From the NCBI GenBank assembly GCA_024644775.1, contig JAHEHB010000049.1:7347-18992 (forward strand): 11,646 nt of DNA. Reading direction: 5' to 3'. Below the pieces are notes generated by a model. It made no database searches and was not told the DNA's origin. It saw nothing but the letters and a program-made list of their open reading frames with translations. Positions within the stretch are counted from its first letter, which is position 1, and the number at the start of each line of letters is the position of its first letter. The position numbers and the translations under genes were made by a program. Source of the stretch: Deltaproteobacteria bacterium. GTDB lineage: Bacteria > Desulfobacterota > Desulfobacteria > Desulfobacterales > SURF-15. Positions 1-6,589 of the stretch are shown here, piece by piece.

Positions 1-808
1 TCATGATCTGTCGTATTTGCGGTATCCGGAGACCCTTCCGGCCGAACGCCTCGCATGGTTGGAAACATATTTACCACGATCCTTAGGTGTTGCGAAACAT
101 ATTGTCACCGATTCTGAATTTATAAAAAAGGAAATCAATGCCCTACTTGGGATACCGAAAAAGCGGATAACTTCGGTCCGCCTTGGGGTAGACGACACGT
201 TTAAACCCAGGGATAATCAGGTACTTGCTAAACGGCTGAAGACATTTAATCTTGAGCCAAAAAAATATATTCTTTCAGTGGGAACGCTTGAGCCACGAAA
301 AAATCTGTTATCGCTTCTCCTGGCCTATGAACGATTGCCCGCTTCCATTCAATCCAGATGGCCCCTTGCAATCGTCGGTATGCGGGGATGGAAGGATCGT
401 AAGATCGCCAATGGAATAGAGCTCTTGGAAAGACGGGGAATCATAAGACTCTTAGGCTATATACCGGATGAGATCCTTCCTTTTGTTTATGCGGGCGCCG
501 CCTTATTTGTCTATCCCTCCATTTATGAGGGATTCGGATTGCCTCCACTGGAAGCCATGGCCAGTGGCGTTCCCACCGTAGTTTCCAATCGCGCATCCTT
601 ACCAGAGGTTGTGGGAGATGCCGGTCTTTGCGTTGAACCTGATGATGTTGATTCAATTTCCCAATTGCTGATATCGTTGTTGGGCGATTCTCATAAGCGT
701 GACCAAATGATAGAATTGGGGGTGGAGCGGGCGAAGCAATTTACTTGGCAGGCATGCGCTGAGAAAACCTATACGGTCTATAAGAAGGTTTTACAGGAGA
801 ACAACTGA
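1..808 (+). CDS. Glycosyltransferase family 4 (group 1), 5'-truncated by the window
   Basis: This enzyme should transfer a sugar from an activated nucleotide-sugar donor to a glycan or lipid-linked acceptor at the inner face of the membrane. The open frame runs to the left edge and begins in mid-protein with [10 protein letters not shown], a motif usually about 100 residues into GT4 enzymes. The ATG at 17 is therefore internal and roughly the first 100 residues lie outside the window. Visible marks are the donor-domain entry [10 protein letters not shown] (near 277-306) and the GT4 E-x7-E signature in [14 protein letters not shown], with glutamate codons at 527 and 551. The next stretch, [15 protein letters not shown], is typical of the nucleotide-sugar binding C-terminal Rossmann domain. 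The C-terminus looks complete. It lies 18 bp from a convergent gene, with no strong terminator between them. The exact sugar cannot be read from sequence. Confidence 0.93.
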   Translation, partial: HDLSYLRYPETLPAERLAWLETYLPRSLGVAKHIVTDSEFIKKEINALLGIPKKRITSVRLGVDDTFKPRDNQVLAKRLKTFNLEPKKYILSVGTLEPRKNLLSLLLAYERLPASIQSRWPLAIVGMRGWKDRKIANGIELLERRGIIRLLGYIPDEILPFVYAGAALFVYPSIYEGFGLPPLEAMASGVPTVVSNRASLPEVVGDAGLCVEPDDVDSISQLLISLLGDSHKRDQMIELGVERAKQFTWQACAEKTYTVYKKVLQENN

Positions 809-826
809 CCTGAATGCGATATATAT

Positions 827-1948
827 TCATATCTTCTCGATGTACGGTTGAATCGCCGTATCATCCAGCTCGAATCCCAACCCCGGGTCGTCGGGAACGG
901 CAATCCAACCATTTTCTATTTCTGGAACCGGTGCAATGCCGAGTTCATAAAACAAGGGGGTTTCGTCGAACTGATGTTCCAGGATGTTGAAGTTGTTGAG
1001 GGTTGCAGACACGTGTATGCTTGCCAGGTGGCATATCGGGCCGGTGGGGTTGTGTGGGGATACCTTCACGCCGTATGCATCGGCCGCAGCCGCGATGTGT
1101 CGCAGGGGCTGTAGGCCGCCAGCATACTTCACGTCCGGCATGATGATATCATAGATGCCTTTCTGCAGGTAAGGGAGAAACGAAGAAAGGTGATATTTCT
1201 TCTCCAACCCGGCGAATCGAATATTGAGATCATCGGCGACGCTCCGAAGTCGTTTTAATCCGTTTAAATGGTCGGCATTCTCGAGAACCGGGCTCTCCAC
1301 CCAGTAGGGATCCATGTCGGCGATTTTCTTGAGCATCTCCTGGGCTTGGAATGTGTCAAATCGTTCATGGCAGTCGATCATGACGTGAACGTTTTGACCG
1401 ACACCCTCTTTTACTGCCCTTATCCGATCCATTCCCACGGCGAGTTTCTCGGTGTCGTCCACTACTTCACCTGCTCCCAGCCCGTCGAATGGCGAGATCT
1501 TCACAAAAGAAAATCCTCTTTTTACGGCTTTTTTTGCTTTCTTGGCAAACGCTTCGGGGCTGCGGTCCGTTGTCCCTCGGTTGATATTGGCATACACTGG
1601 AATCCGATTCCGAACCGCGCCGCCGAGAAGTGCGTGAACCGGGAGATTGTGACGTTTGCCGGCAATGTCCCACAGGGCCTGCTCGGCAGCGCTGGCAGCC
1701 GCCCTCTGGGCCAAACCGCCCCGGTCGATGGCAAAGGAGGTTTCAAATGCATTGATGGAAAGCGTGCTGCGGCCCTTCATTTCCGACGCCAGTTTACGTA
1801 TGCACGCGATAATCTGATGGTGATCTCCTGCCAGTGTCGCTTCCCCCAAGCCGCTCAATCCATCATCCGTAAGTATTCGAACAAAGAGCCATCGCGTTTT
1901 TTCGGTGACTTCCACCAACACAGGTTCGAGGGATATTATCTTTGACAT
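827..1948 (-). CDS. Enolase-superfamily acid-sugar dehydratase (galactonate dehydratase-like)
   Basis: A complete 373-residue member of the mandelate racemase/galactonate dehydratase subgroup of the enolase superfamily. These enzymes abstract the proton next to a sugar-acid carboxylate and eliminate water to give a 2-keto-3-deoxy acid. The N-terminal capping domain (about 1-120) is followed by the TIM barrel. Expected active-site positions are present: K150 in FVKISPF, D192 and H194 in MIDCHERF, E218 in YWVESP, E249 in FAGLEKKYH, D272 in MPDVKYAGG, H299 in VSPHNPTGPI and E324 in ILEHQF. The spacing follows E. coli DgoD, including the D-x-H pair in which the histidine is the general acid. The start ATG fits the family's usual N-terminus, but no Shine-Dalgarno precedes it. 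The substrate is not determined; galactonate, another aldonate or a uronate-derived acid are all possible. The gene stands alone between glycosyltransferase genes. Confidence 0.88.
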   Translation of the reverse strand: MSKIISLEPVLVEVTEKTRWLFVRILTDDGLSGLGEATLAGDHHQIIACIRKLASEMKGRSTLSINAFETSFAIDRGGLAQRAAASAAEQALWDIAGKRHNLPVHALLGGAVRNRIPVYANINRGTTDRSPEAFAKKAKKAVKRGFSFVKISPFDGLGAGEVVDDTEKLAVGMDRIRAVKEGVGQNVHVMIDCHERFDTFQAQEMLKKIADMDPYWVESPVLENADHLNGLKRLRSVADDLNIRFAGLEKKYHLSSFLPYLQKGIYDIIMPDVKYAGGLQPLRHIAAAADAYGVKVSPHNPTGPICHLASIHVSATLNNFNILEHQFDETPLFYELGIAPVPEIENGWIAVPDDPGLGFELDDTAIQPYIEKI

Positions 1949-1955
1949 ATCAGGA

Positions 1956-1985
1956 TTTATACAAAATTCTATTGTATTGGGTCAA
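1956..1985 (-). promoter_or_regulatory. Candidate sigma-70 promoter of the dehydratase gene
   Basis: Read on the minus strand, TTGACC (1985-1980) is followed by an 18-bp spacer and TATAAA (1961-1956), which is close to the sigma-70 consensus. The -10 box ends only 7 bp before the ATG at 1948, so a transcript from here would be leaderless or nearly so. That agrees with the absence of a ribosome binding site. Seen by eye in AT-rich DNA only. Confidence 0.4.
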
Positions 1986-2210
1986 ATAGATTCTTTGAAA
2001 TAATTTATCAACGAAACGAAAAATGACTGTCGATATAGATATATGATTTGAAAGCGCTTACCGACCATGCTACTTTAAAATCAGTGTCGCATTTTGCGAG
2101 CCCCTATGATGGCGATCGCGAGAATACAGCAACTCGTGAGCCCATGAGTCGCGCTACTAAAAAGGCAACAAATCACAAAATTATCGGTAAAAAAATAGTC
2201 AATAAAAATG
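1986..2210. other. Divergent intergenic region with no gene recognised
   Basis: AT-rich DNA between the leftward dehydratase gene and the rightward GT9 gene. It must hold the rightward promoter, but I could not pick one with good boxes at good spacing: TTGAAA at 2048-2053 has no well-placed -10. The open frame from 2048 to 2356 is lysine/serine/phenylalanine-rich, resembles no family I know, and overlaps the start of the GT9 reading frame, so I treat this stretch as non-coding. Confidence 0.6.
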
Positions 2211-2216
2211 GGAGGG
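2211..2216 (+). promoter_or_regulatory. Strong Shine-Dalgarno of the GT9 gene
   Basis: GGAGGG lies here, followed by an in-frame TAA at 2221-2223 and then ATC at 2224, so GGAGG sits 8 nt before ATC. That is ideal spacing and points to 2224 as the intended start although the codon is ATC rather than ATG. Confidence 0.6.
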
Positions 2217-2223
2217 TAAGTAA

Positions 2224-3408
2224 ATCCGATACATATACAAAAAGAAGCGGTATCTCATTCTTTTTTCTATCATTGATGCCATCGGGTATATTCTTTTTCT
2301 TCCATTCCGTCTCATTAAAAGCAACCGGCTCCGGAAACCGAAAAGAATTCTTTTGATACGTGAAGACCACATCGGCGATGTTCTATCAGCGACCGCCATC
2401 CTTGAACCGCTTCGAAAAAAATACCCGGATGTCACCATTGATTTTATGGCGGCATCCTGGACGATAGAATTGGTAAAACGCAATCCGTTTATCGACCGTA
2501 TCGTTCGATTTGATGCACCCTGGTTTGATCGGAGGCTTGATCGAAGATTGGATCGGCGGCGTGATCGGAATGGGCCGGGTGTCACGGCCAATATCAAAGG
2601 GTTTTTCCAATTGGTGCGAGTTATAAAGGACGGCGGTTACGATGTGGCCATCGATTTGAGAGGAGATATACGACACATTACCGCGCTGTTTTTAGCACGT
2701 GTGAAGCATCGAATCGGATATGGCATCACCGGCTGTGGATTTTTGTTGACGTGTAACGTTCCCTATGAAGGGGTTTTACACGAAACCGAAAGAAATATGG
2801 CACTTCTTACCCCTATGGGGATTAATGATCCACCGGCAGCTGTAAAGATATATTACCCCGATCAAATCATCCGGAATGTGTCGGCTATCAAGGAAAGTGA
2901 ACATATGGACCGCGCGTATGCCCTATTGCATGCCATTCCGGGAAACCCCCTGAAATATTGGAAACCGGAAGGTTTTGCTGATGTGGCTAATTATATCCAT
3001 GGGAAACTGGGGCTTGTTCCCGTAATGGTGGGAACTGTGGAAGATCGAGAATTCATTTCACACATCATATCGACAACCTCTGTGGATATAAAAGATTTTT
3101 CAGGAAAATTGTCCCTATTGGAATTGGCTGAGTTAGTGAAAAATGCATCGCTGTTTGTGGGTGTTGATTCCGGCCCGGCCCATATTGCCGGCACAACCGG
3201 CGTGCCGACCGTCATTCTTTTTAGCGGAATCAACGATCCCCGCCAGTGGGCCCCGAAAGGTAAAGGTGTGAAGGTTGTCTGCCCCAGACCTGGATGGCCG
3301 CTTGCATCCATTCGGATTGAAGACGTCTGTCGTGCGATCGAAGGCATCAGACAGAGGGCAGAAGACAGAGGACAGCACTCAGCCTCCCGCCTGGGAGAGA
3401 AGCTATGA
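2224..3408 (+). CDS. GT9 heptosyltransferase-type enzyme with non-standard start
   Basis: A family 9 glycosyltransferase (ADP-heptose:LPS heptosyltransferase type) that adds a sugar to the lipopolysaccharide core or a related surface glycan. The N-terminal motif RILLIREDHIGDVLSATAIL and the C-terminal GVDSGPAHIAGTTGVPTV, then INDPRQWAP, are the family's acceptor- and donor-side signatures. The first ordinary start codon in frame is TTG at 2353, but that lies inside the RILLIREDHIGD strand. The frame stays open upstream to a TAA at 2221 and reads as a basic and hydrophobic leader (KKKRYLILFSIIDAIGYILF) of the kind that precedes this motif in related proteins. With ATC at 2224 the protein has 394 residues. 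Residues encoded by 2525-2572 form a DRRL-type tetrapeptide repeat. The last 18 or so residues are encoded by a dispersed repeat and are probably not native. Function is well supported; the true start is not settled. Confidence 0.85.
   Translation: MRYIYKKKRYLILFSIIDAIGYILFLPFRLIKSNRLRKPKRILLIREDHIGDVLSATAILEPLRKKYPDVTIDFMAASWTIELVKRNPFIDRIVRFDAPWFDRRLDRRLDRRRDRNGPGVTANIKGFFQLVRVIKDGGYDVAIDLRGDIRHITALFLARVKHRIGYGITGCGFLLTCNVPYEGVLHETERNMALLTPMGINDPPAAVKIYYPDQIIRNVSAIKESEHMDRAYALLHAIPGNPLKYWKPEGFADVANYIHGKLGLVPVMVGTVEDREFISHIISTTSVDIKDFSGKLSLLELAELVKNASLFVGVDSGPAHIAGTTGVPTVILFSGINDPRQWAPKGKGVKVVCPRPGWPLASIRIEDVCRAIEGIRQRAEDRGQHSASRLGEKL
2525..2572 (+). repeat. 12-bp tandem repeat, four copies, inside the GT9 gene
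   Basis: Four successive units, TTGATCGGAGGC, TTGATCGAAGAT, TGGATCGGCGGC and GTGATCGGAATG, share a TGATCGG-like core. They encode repeated D-R-R-(L/R) residues. Since 12 is a multiple of 3, copy-number change would alter protein length without shifting the frame. The repeat lies in the N-terminal domain just after VRFDAPW, where family members usually have a variable loop. Confidence 0.75.
3351..3391 (+). repeat. Left arm of a dispersed inverted repeat (GACAGAGG type)
   Basis: This 41-bp segment matches the reverse complement of 3681-3714 apart from a few substitutions and an extra 7 bp in this copy. Shared blocks are ACAGAGGG, AGAAGACAG and then CAGCC next to CCC. GACAGAGG occurs twice within or at the edge of the arm. 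It lies inside the 3' end of the GT9 frame and encodes the hydrophilic tail containing AEDRGQHSAS. Confidence 0.7.
3384..3397 (+). repeat. Short hairpin at the GT9 3' end
   Basis: CTCCC (3384-3388), loop GCCT, GGGAG (3393-3397). It lies before the GT9 stop codon and has no T tract after it, so it is unlikely to be the terminator. Confidence 0.4.
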
Positions 3409-3496
3409 GGCTGTGAGGCCTCGAGCCCTCCCGCGCGGCTGTACTTTGGACACACTTGACACAGGGGGTAATTGTAAGCACCTGTTTTAAAGAAAC

Positions 3497-3620
3497 ATTT
3501 TTAAACTGCAGCATGTAGAACAAGGAATATCGAATGTCGAAGTAAACACTTCACAATTCTGCGGTTCGTTATTCGATACTTATTCGCCTTTGGAGGATCC
3601 GTTATTAAATGTTTAAAAAT
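3497..3620. repeat. Nested imperfect palindrome with ATTCGAT arms
   Basis: Outer arms ATTTTTAAAC (3497-3506) and GTTTAAAAAT (3611-3620) are a perfect 10-bp inverted repeat. Inside them 3522-3541 pairs imperfectly with 3565-3590: AAGG with CCTT, ATCGAAT (3529-3535) with ATTCGAT (3571-3577), and CGAA (3538-3541) with TTCG (3565-3568). The two sets share almost the same centre, near 3557. This looks like a dispersed non-coding repeat or miniature element; I saw no transposase. Confidence 0.65.
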
Positions 3621-3680
3621 AGTTACAATAATCTCCAAAACACCCACTGTATCACGTATGGGTAAGGGGCAGCGCATTGA

Positions 3681-3714
3681 CGAGGGGGGCTGGGTGCTGT
3701 CTTCTTCCCTCTGT
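3681..3714 (-). repeat. Right arm of the dispersed inverted repeat (GACAGAGG type)
   Basis: The reverse complement of the segment at 3351-3391, with a 7-bp gap and scattered substitutions. Together the two arms enclose about 290 bp that contain the ATTCGAT palindrome, giving a layout like a miniature element with terminal inverted repeats. Another CAGAGGACAG block follows at 3711-3720 on the same strand. Confidence 0.65.
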
Positions 3715-3730
3715 CCTCTGTTTTTTCTGT

Positions 3731-3752
3731 TTCCCATGCCCCTGCGTGGGAA
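3731..3752. repeat. REP-like hairpin (TTCCCA...TGGGAA)
   Basis: TTCCCA (3731-3736) and TGGGAA (3747-3752) form a 6-bp stem around a 10-nt loop. CCCATGCC is then repeated directly (3733-3740 and 3753-3760). The sequence resembles the widespread family of repetitive extragenic palindromes with a core like GTTCCCACGC...GCGTGGGAAC. There is no T run, so it is not an intrinsic terminator. Confidence 0.55.
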
Positions 3753-3902
3753 CCCATGCCGAACGAGTGGTAGACTATTGGAAATTACAAATTGGATCAT
3801 TTGAAAAGTGTGTCTTATTATAGTATCTACACGCAGCTATGCGCCGTTTGTGGAAACTGAACCGGCGGCGGCCTCTGGTGTGATAAAGAGAGATTGTGAT
3901 CA

Positions 3903-5000
3903 ATGGGAAAAAGATACCTTGGACACGTTGAAATACCGCTTCAGCGCGTTCATATCGAATTGACGAACGTCTGTGATTTTAACTGCCGGTTTTGCCCAAA
4001 GTCGCAGATGACCCGGCCATCCGGATACATGGATACGGATCTGGCAAAACGGGTTATTTCAGAAATCGGAGACAGAAACGTTTGTGAAAAAATCACATTT
4101 CATGTCATGGGAGAGCCGACCCTTCATCCCGAGTTTTTTGAAATCCTTGATCATGCTCAAAACGAGGGAGTAAATGTTGGCCTTACCACAAACGGTAGCG
4201 GACTAGGTGGTACCGTCGGACACCGGCTTGTGGATTACAATCTTTATCAATTGGATATTTCCATCCAGACCCCCGATAAGGAGTCCTTTGCGCTTCGACG
4301 GGCCGGCGCATTAAGCTTTGAGAAATACATCGCGGGTATTCTTGATTTTTTTTGCGCCTACTCACAAAACGGTAACGATACGCTCGTTAAATTTCGTTTT
4401 ATGAATACGCGGATTAAAAGAAAGGGGCTCGAAGTGAAAAAAGGGCCGGTTCGACTGATCTCTTCCACTTCAGATCTGCGGGATATTTTCCGCTTCTGGG
4501 CTGGCAAAATTTACGATATATTGGAGGTTAACCCGGATAAAAGATCGGCTGCGTTCGACAAAATCGGTAAACTTGTCTCCTACAAGTGGAACGTCGTAGA
4601 GATCTATCCAAAAGTCTTCTTTGAAACATACATGCTGAATGAGTGGGGATATGCTTTCGATGATGCGGAAATTCGCAATGCGTGGGCAGGTTTTTGTTTT
4701 GGAATGCGAGATCATTTTAGCATTCTGCACAACGGAGACGTCACCCTCTGCTGTATCGACTATGACGGCAAAACAGCCATCGGTAATGTCCATCATACAC
4801 CATTAGAAGAAATTTTGAGCTCCGATCAATTGGGAAGCATCATAGATGGTTTTAAGCGGTTCCAGCTTGTTCATCCATACTGCAAACGATGTTTAGGCAG
4901 TAGAACATTTACTTCCTGGCTCATGAAACCCATCGGTTCTGTGCTTGGGCTTAAGATGTTTCGACCTTTCTTTTACAAACACATCAATGTTTTCGATTAG
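3903..5000 (+). CDS. Radical SAM/SPASM-like protein
   Basis: A 365-residue radical SAM enzyme. C24, C28 and C31 in NVCDFNCRFCP are the CX3CX2C ligands of the [4Fe-4S] cluster that cleaves S-adenosylmethionine. MGEP (69-72) is the SAM-binding GGE-type motif and TTNGSG (95-100) marks the next strand. The C-terminal part carries a SPASM-like set, C265, C283, C284, C327 and C330, around ILHNGDVTLCC and YCKRCLG, which should hold a second cluster. A stretch of about 100 residues (150-260) between the core and this domain is longer than usual. The C-terminus ends with a basic and aromatic tail (MKPIGSVLGLKMFRPFFYKH) that might touch membrane. Only a weak AAAGAGAG-like ribosome site precedes the ATG. 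It lies downstream of surface-glycan genes across a repeat region. The substrate is unknown; a peptide or a glycan/lipid modification are both possible. Confidence 0.85.
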   Translation: MGKRYLGHVEIPLQRVHIELTNVCDFNCRFCPKSQMTRPSGYMDTDLAKRVISEIGDRNVCEKITFHVMGEPTLHPEFFEILDHAQNEGVNVGLTTNGSGLGGTVGHRLVDYNLYQLDISIQTPDKESFALRRAGALSFEKYIAGILDFFCAYSQNGNDTLVKFRFMNTRIKRKGLEVKKGPVRLISSTSDLRDIFRFWAGKIYDILEVNPDKRSAAFDKIGKLVSYKWNVVEIYPKVFFETYMLNEWGYAFDDAEIRNAWAGFCFGMRDHFSILHNGDVTLCCIDYDGKTAIGNVHHTPLEEILSSDQLGSIIDGFKRFQLVHPYCKRCLGSRTFTSWLMKPIGSVLGLKMFRPFFYKHINVFD

Positions 5001-5027
5001 TGATTTTCTCTATCTACTGATCCGGCC

Positions 5028-5384
5028 CAATTTGATGATGTCTATTTAAAAATGAGCGGATTCGTAGTTAAAAAAATTGAAAGGATCATCTTTGGCTATA
5101 GTGGAGCGGAGCAATGGGTTGCCAGTACCGGAGCCTGGGATAAACTGCTAAAATTGATGGAGGCACCGGTCCGATTGGCTGAAGACGAAGGGATTACCTT
5201 GGCCGTCGAGACCGGCAATAATGCGATGATTGCGTCCGCGTATCTATCGCGAAAATTGATCGACGATCTAGGCTCGAAACATCTCAAAGTCATCTGGGAT
5301 ATTCCGAATACCCTGTATTGTGCAGACATTCCGTATCCCGATGCCTATGAAGAAATTAAAAATCACATTGGACATATTCAATAG
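5028..5384 (+). pseudogene. Remnant of a xylose isomerase-like TIM-barrel isomerase/epimerase
   Basis: The frame matches the middle of a sugar phosphate isomerase/epimerase (AP endonuclease 2-type TIM barrel). It is open from just after TGA at 5001-5003 and reads through the ATG at 5052. Numbered from that ATG, recognisable parts are LAEDEGITLAVETGNN with metal ligand E53, VIWDIPNT with D83 in place of the usual WDPGN aspartate, and IGHIQ with H108. The family is about 270-300 residues long. The N-terminal half is absent, and the protein stops right after GHIQ, where relatives continue with a VKD segment and the last barrel strands. No good ribosome binding site precedes the ATG. It sits directly upstream of iolN and could once have been the epimerase of that pathway, but its motifs do not look especially close to IolO. 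Confidence 0.72.
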
Positions 5385-5461
5385 TCAGTAGTCAATTCCG
5401 GCTTGTCCGGGTTAGGCAGTACAACGTGCTATTCACAGCATAGGCGCAGGAGGATTATTTC

Positions 5462-6574
5462 ATGGAAAGAAAAAAATGGCTCACAACGGAGTATCCTGAA
5501 ATCATATTTGAGGACAATACCGTTGGAAGATTAAAAAAAGAGATCTGGGATGCATCCGAGGAAGAACTCGATGCGATTTTAGAGGAATACGAGATACCGT
5601 CTCCCAGTGAACTTGGGAAAAGTGGATGCTATATTCAAAACACGCCACGGGTTCGGTGCATCGATAAGAGAAAGAAAAACGATATTTTGTTTATCCCAAT
5701 CGGCTGTACTGAAAACCACGGGCGTCATGCCAACTCCGGTTTGGACACCTTTATGGTAACCCAAATTCTCGAAGGGGTCAGACGCTATACTGCCAAACAA
5801 GGGCGTGAGATAAACCTGGCGTTTTCGCCCTTAAACTACGGTGGCCACCCCTATCATCATATGGGAATGCCGGGAACAGTCATCATTCCCCAGGAGACAC
5901 TTCAGGAAATGCTGATTTATACAATGCTGGGCCTTTGGAACGACGGGTATCGCAAAATGATCCTGGTAAACAATCACGGTCATCTCTGGATGCTGGTTTC
6001 TGCGATACAGGAGTTCATGAAGCGATTTCAATTGCCGGCACTGGTTCAGGTACTGGATTGGCATCGGGCGGTCAGAGAGTTTTTCATGCCGGTGGGGAGA
6101 GACGACAGCCTTGAGACCCATTTCATTCACGCGGATGAAAGCGAAACGGCCGTGGGCCTTTTGTTGTTTAACGAGATGATCGATATGAGCGTGGTTCAAG
6201 ACGCCGAAGGCGAAAGTTTCTTGCCGGAAGGACATTTTGACCTTTCAGTGGATCCCTACCGCAGGCCCCATCGATGGTCTGAGGGCGAAGGCCACATCAC
6301 TATCGAACGGTTTGCGACCCCGGAGGGTGTGGTCGGCGTGCCCAGTAAAGCCACCGCCAGAAAGGCCAAACGTCCCATCGCTGCCATATTGAAGTATTTA
6401 ACACTGCTGAACGACCAGATTTTGGAAACCTTTCCCCCCGGAACGGTTCCCCCCCCGGACAAAGTCTCCCTGAGAGACCCCAAGGAATTAGAGCCATTTT
6501 TAAAGGAGCCGTTTAGCGACGGATGGAAATCGGTGTATGAACTTCCCCACATCGGACCTTTTTCAAAAGGGTAA
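5462..6574 (+). CDS. iolN: 3-dehydro-scyllo-inosose hydrolase (IolN-like, creatininase family)
   Basis: This enzyme is expected to open the ring of 3-dehydro-scyllo-inosose (the 1,3-diketo-inositol) by hydrolysis to 5-dehydro-L-gluconate in the cytoplasm. The 370-residue protein has the creatininase fold signature. E84, H86 and D95 in GCTENHGRHANSGLD have the same spacing as creatininase metal ligands E34, H36 and D45. H172 lies in VNNHGHLWM, and E226/E228 in HADESETA are the late acidic ligands. The N-terminal leader (WLTTEYPEIIFEDNTVGRL), IPSPSELGK and NYGGHPYHHMGMPGTV agree with what I recall of the Thermotoga maritima protein TM0413. The start is firm: AGGAGG (5448-5453) lies 8 nt before the ATG. 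The pairing with an IolM-like dehydrogenase 547 bp downstream supports the assignment. The gap between them, normally short, is filled with gene remnants. Confidence 0.87.
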   Translation: MERKKWLTTEYPEIIFEDNTVGRLKKEIWDASEEELDAILEEYEIPSPSELGKSGCYIQNTPRVRCIDKRKKNDILFIPIGCTENHGRHANSGLDTFMVTQILEGVRRYTAKQGREINLAFSPLNYGGHPYHHMGMPGTVIIPQETLQEMLIYTMLGLWNDGYRKMILVNNHGHLWMLVSAIQEFMKRFQLPALVQVLDWHRAVREFFMPVGRDDSLETHFIHADESETAVGLLLFNEMIDMSVVQDAEGESFLPEGHFDLSVDPYRRPHRWSEGEGHITIERFATPEGVVGVPSKATARKAKRPIAAILKYLTLLNDQILETFPPGTVPPPDKVSLRDPKELEPFLKEPFSDGWKSVYELPHIGPFSKG

Positions 6575-6589
6575 GCATCCCGTTCATGA

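Larger units (their letters stand above)
3409..3902. other. 494-bp repeat-rich intergenic region without a credible gene
   Basis: No protein family is recognisable in any frame. The longest open frame (minus strand, 3501-3800) is made of repeat-derived low-complexity sequence. The region holds a nested set of inverted repeats between 3497 and 3620, the right arm of the GACAGAGG-type repeat at 3681-3714 and a REP-like hairpin at 3731-3752. From 3761 to 3902 it must also contain the promoter of the radical SAM gene. TTGGAT (3792-3797) and TATTAT (3816-3821) with an 18-bp spacer are a weak candidate. Confidence 0.65.

Noticed and set aside
809..826. TGAAT...ATTCA as a shared terminator of the convergent GT4 and dehydratase genes
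   Set aside because: A 5-bp AT-rich stem in AT-rich sequence is expected by chance.
1268..1945. 225-codon open frame antisense to the dehydratase gene
   Set aside because: It lies wholly opposite a gene with all its catalytic residues; it is a shadow of that gene's codon bias.
2048..2356. Plus-strand 102-codon open frame before the GT9 gene
   Set aside because: Low-complexity composition with no recognisable family, and it overlaps the well-supported GT9 leader in another frame.
3501..3800. 99-codon minus-strand open frame in the repeat region
   Set aside because: Its sequence is made of the dispersed repeats; no family resemblance and no ribosome binding site.
5398..5410. CCGG-CTTGT-CCGG and the nearby AGTCAGTAGTCA as a mobile element end
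   Set aside because: Too short to support without other copies; mentioned only as context for the truncated isomerase gene.
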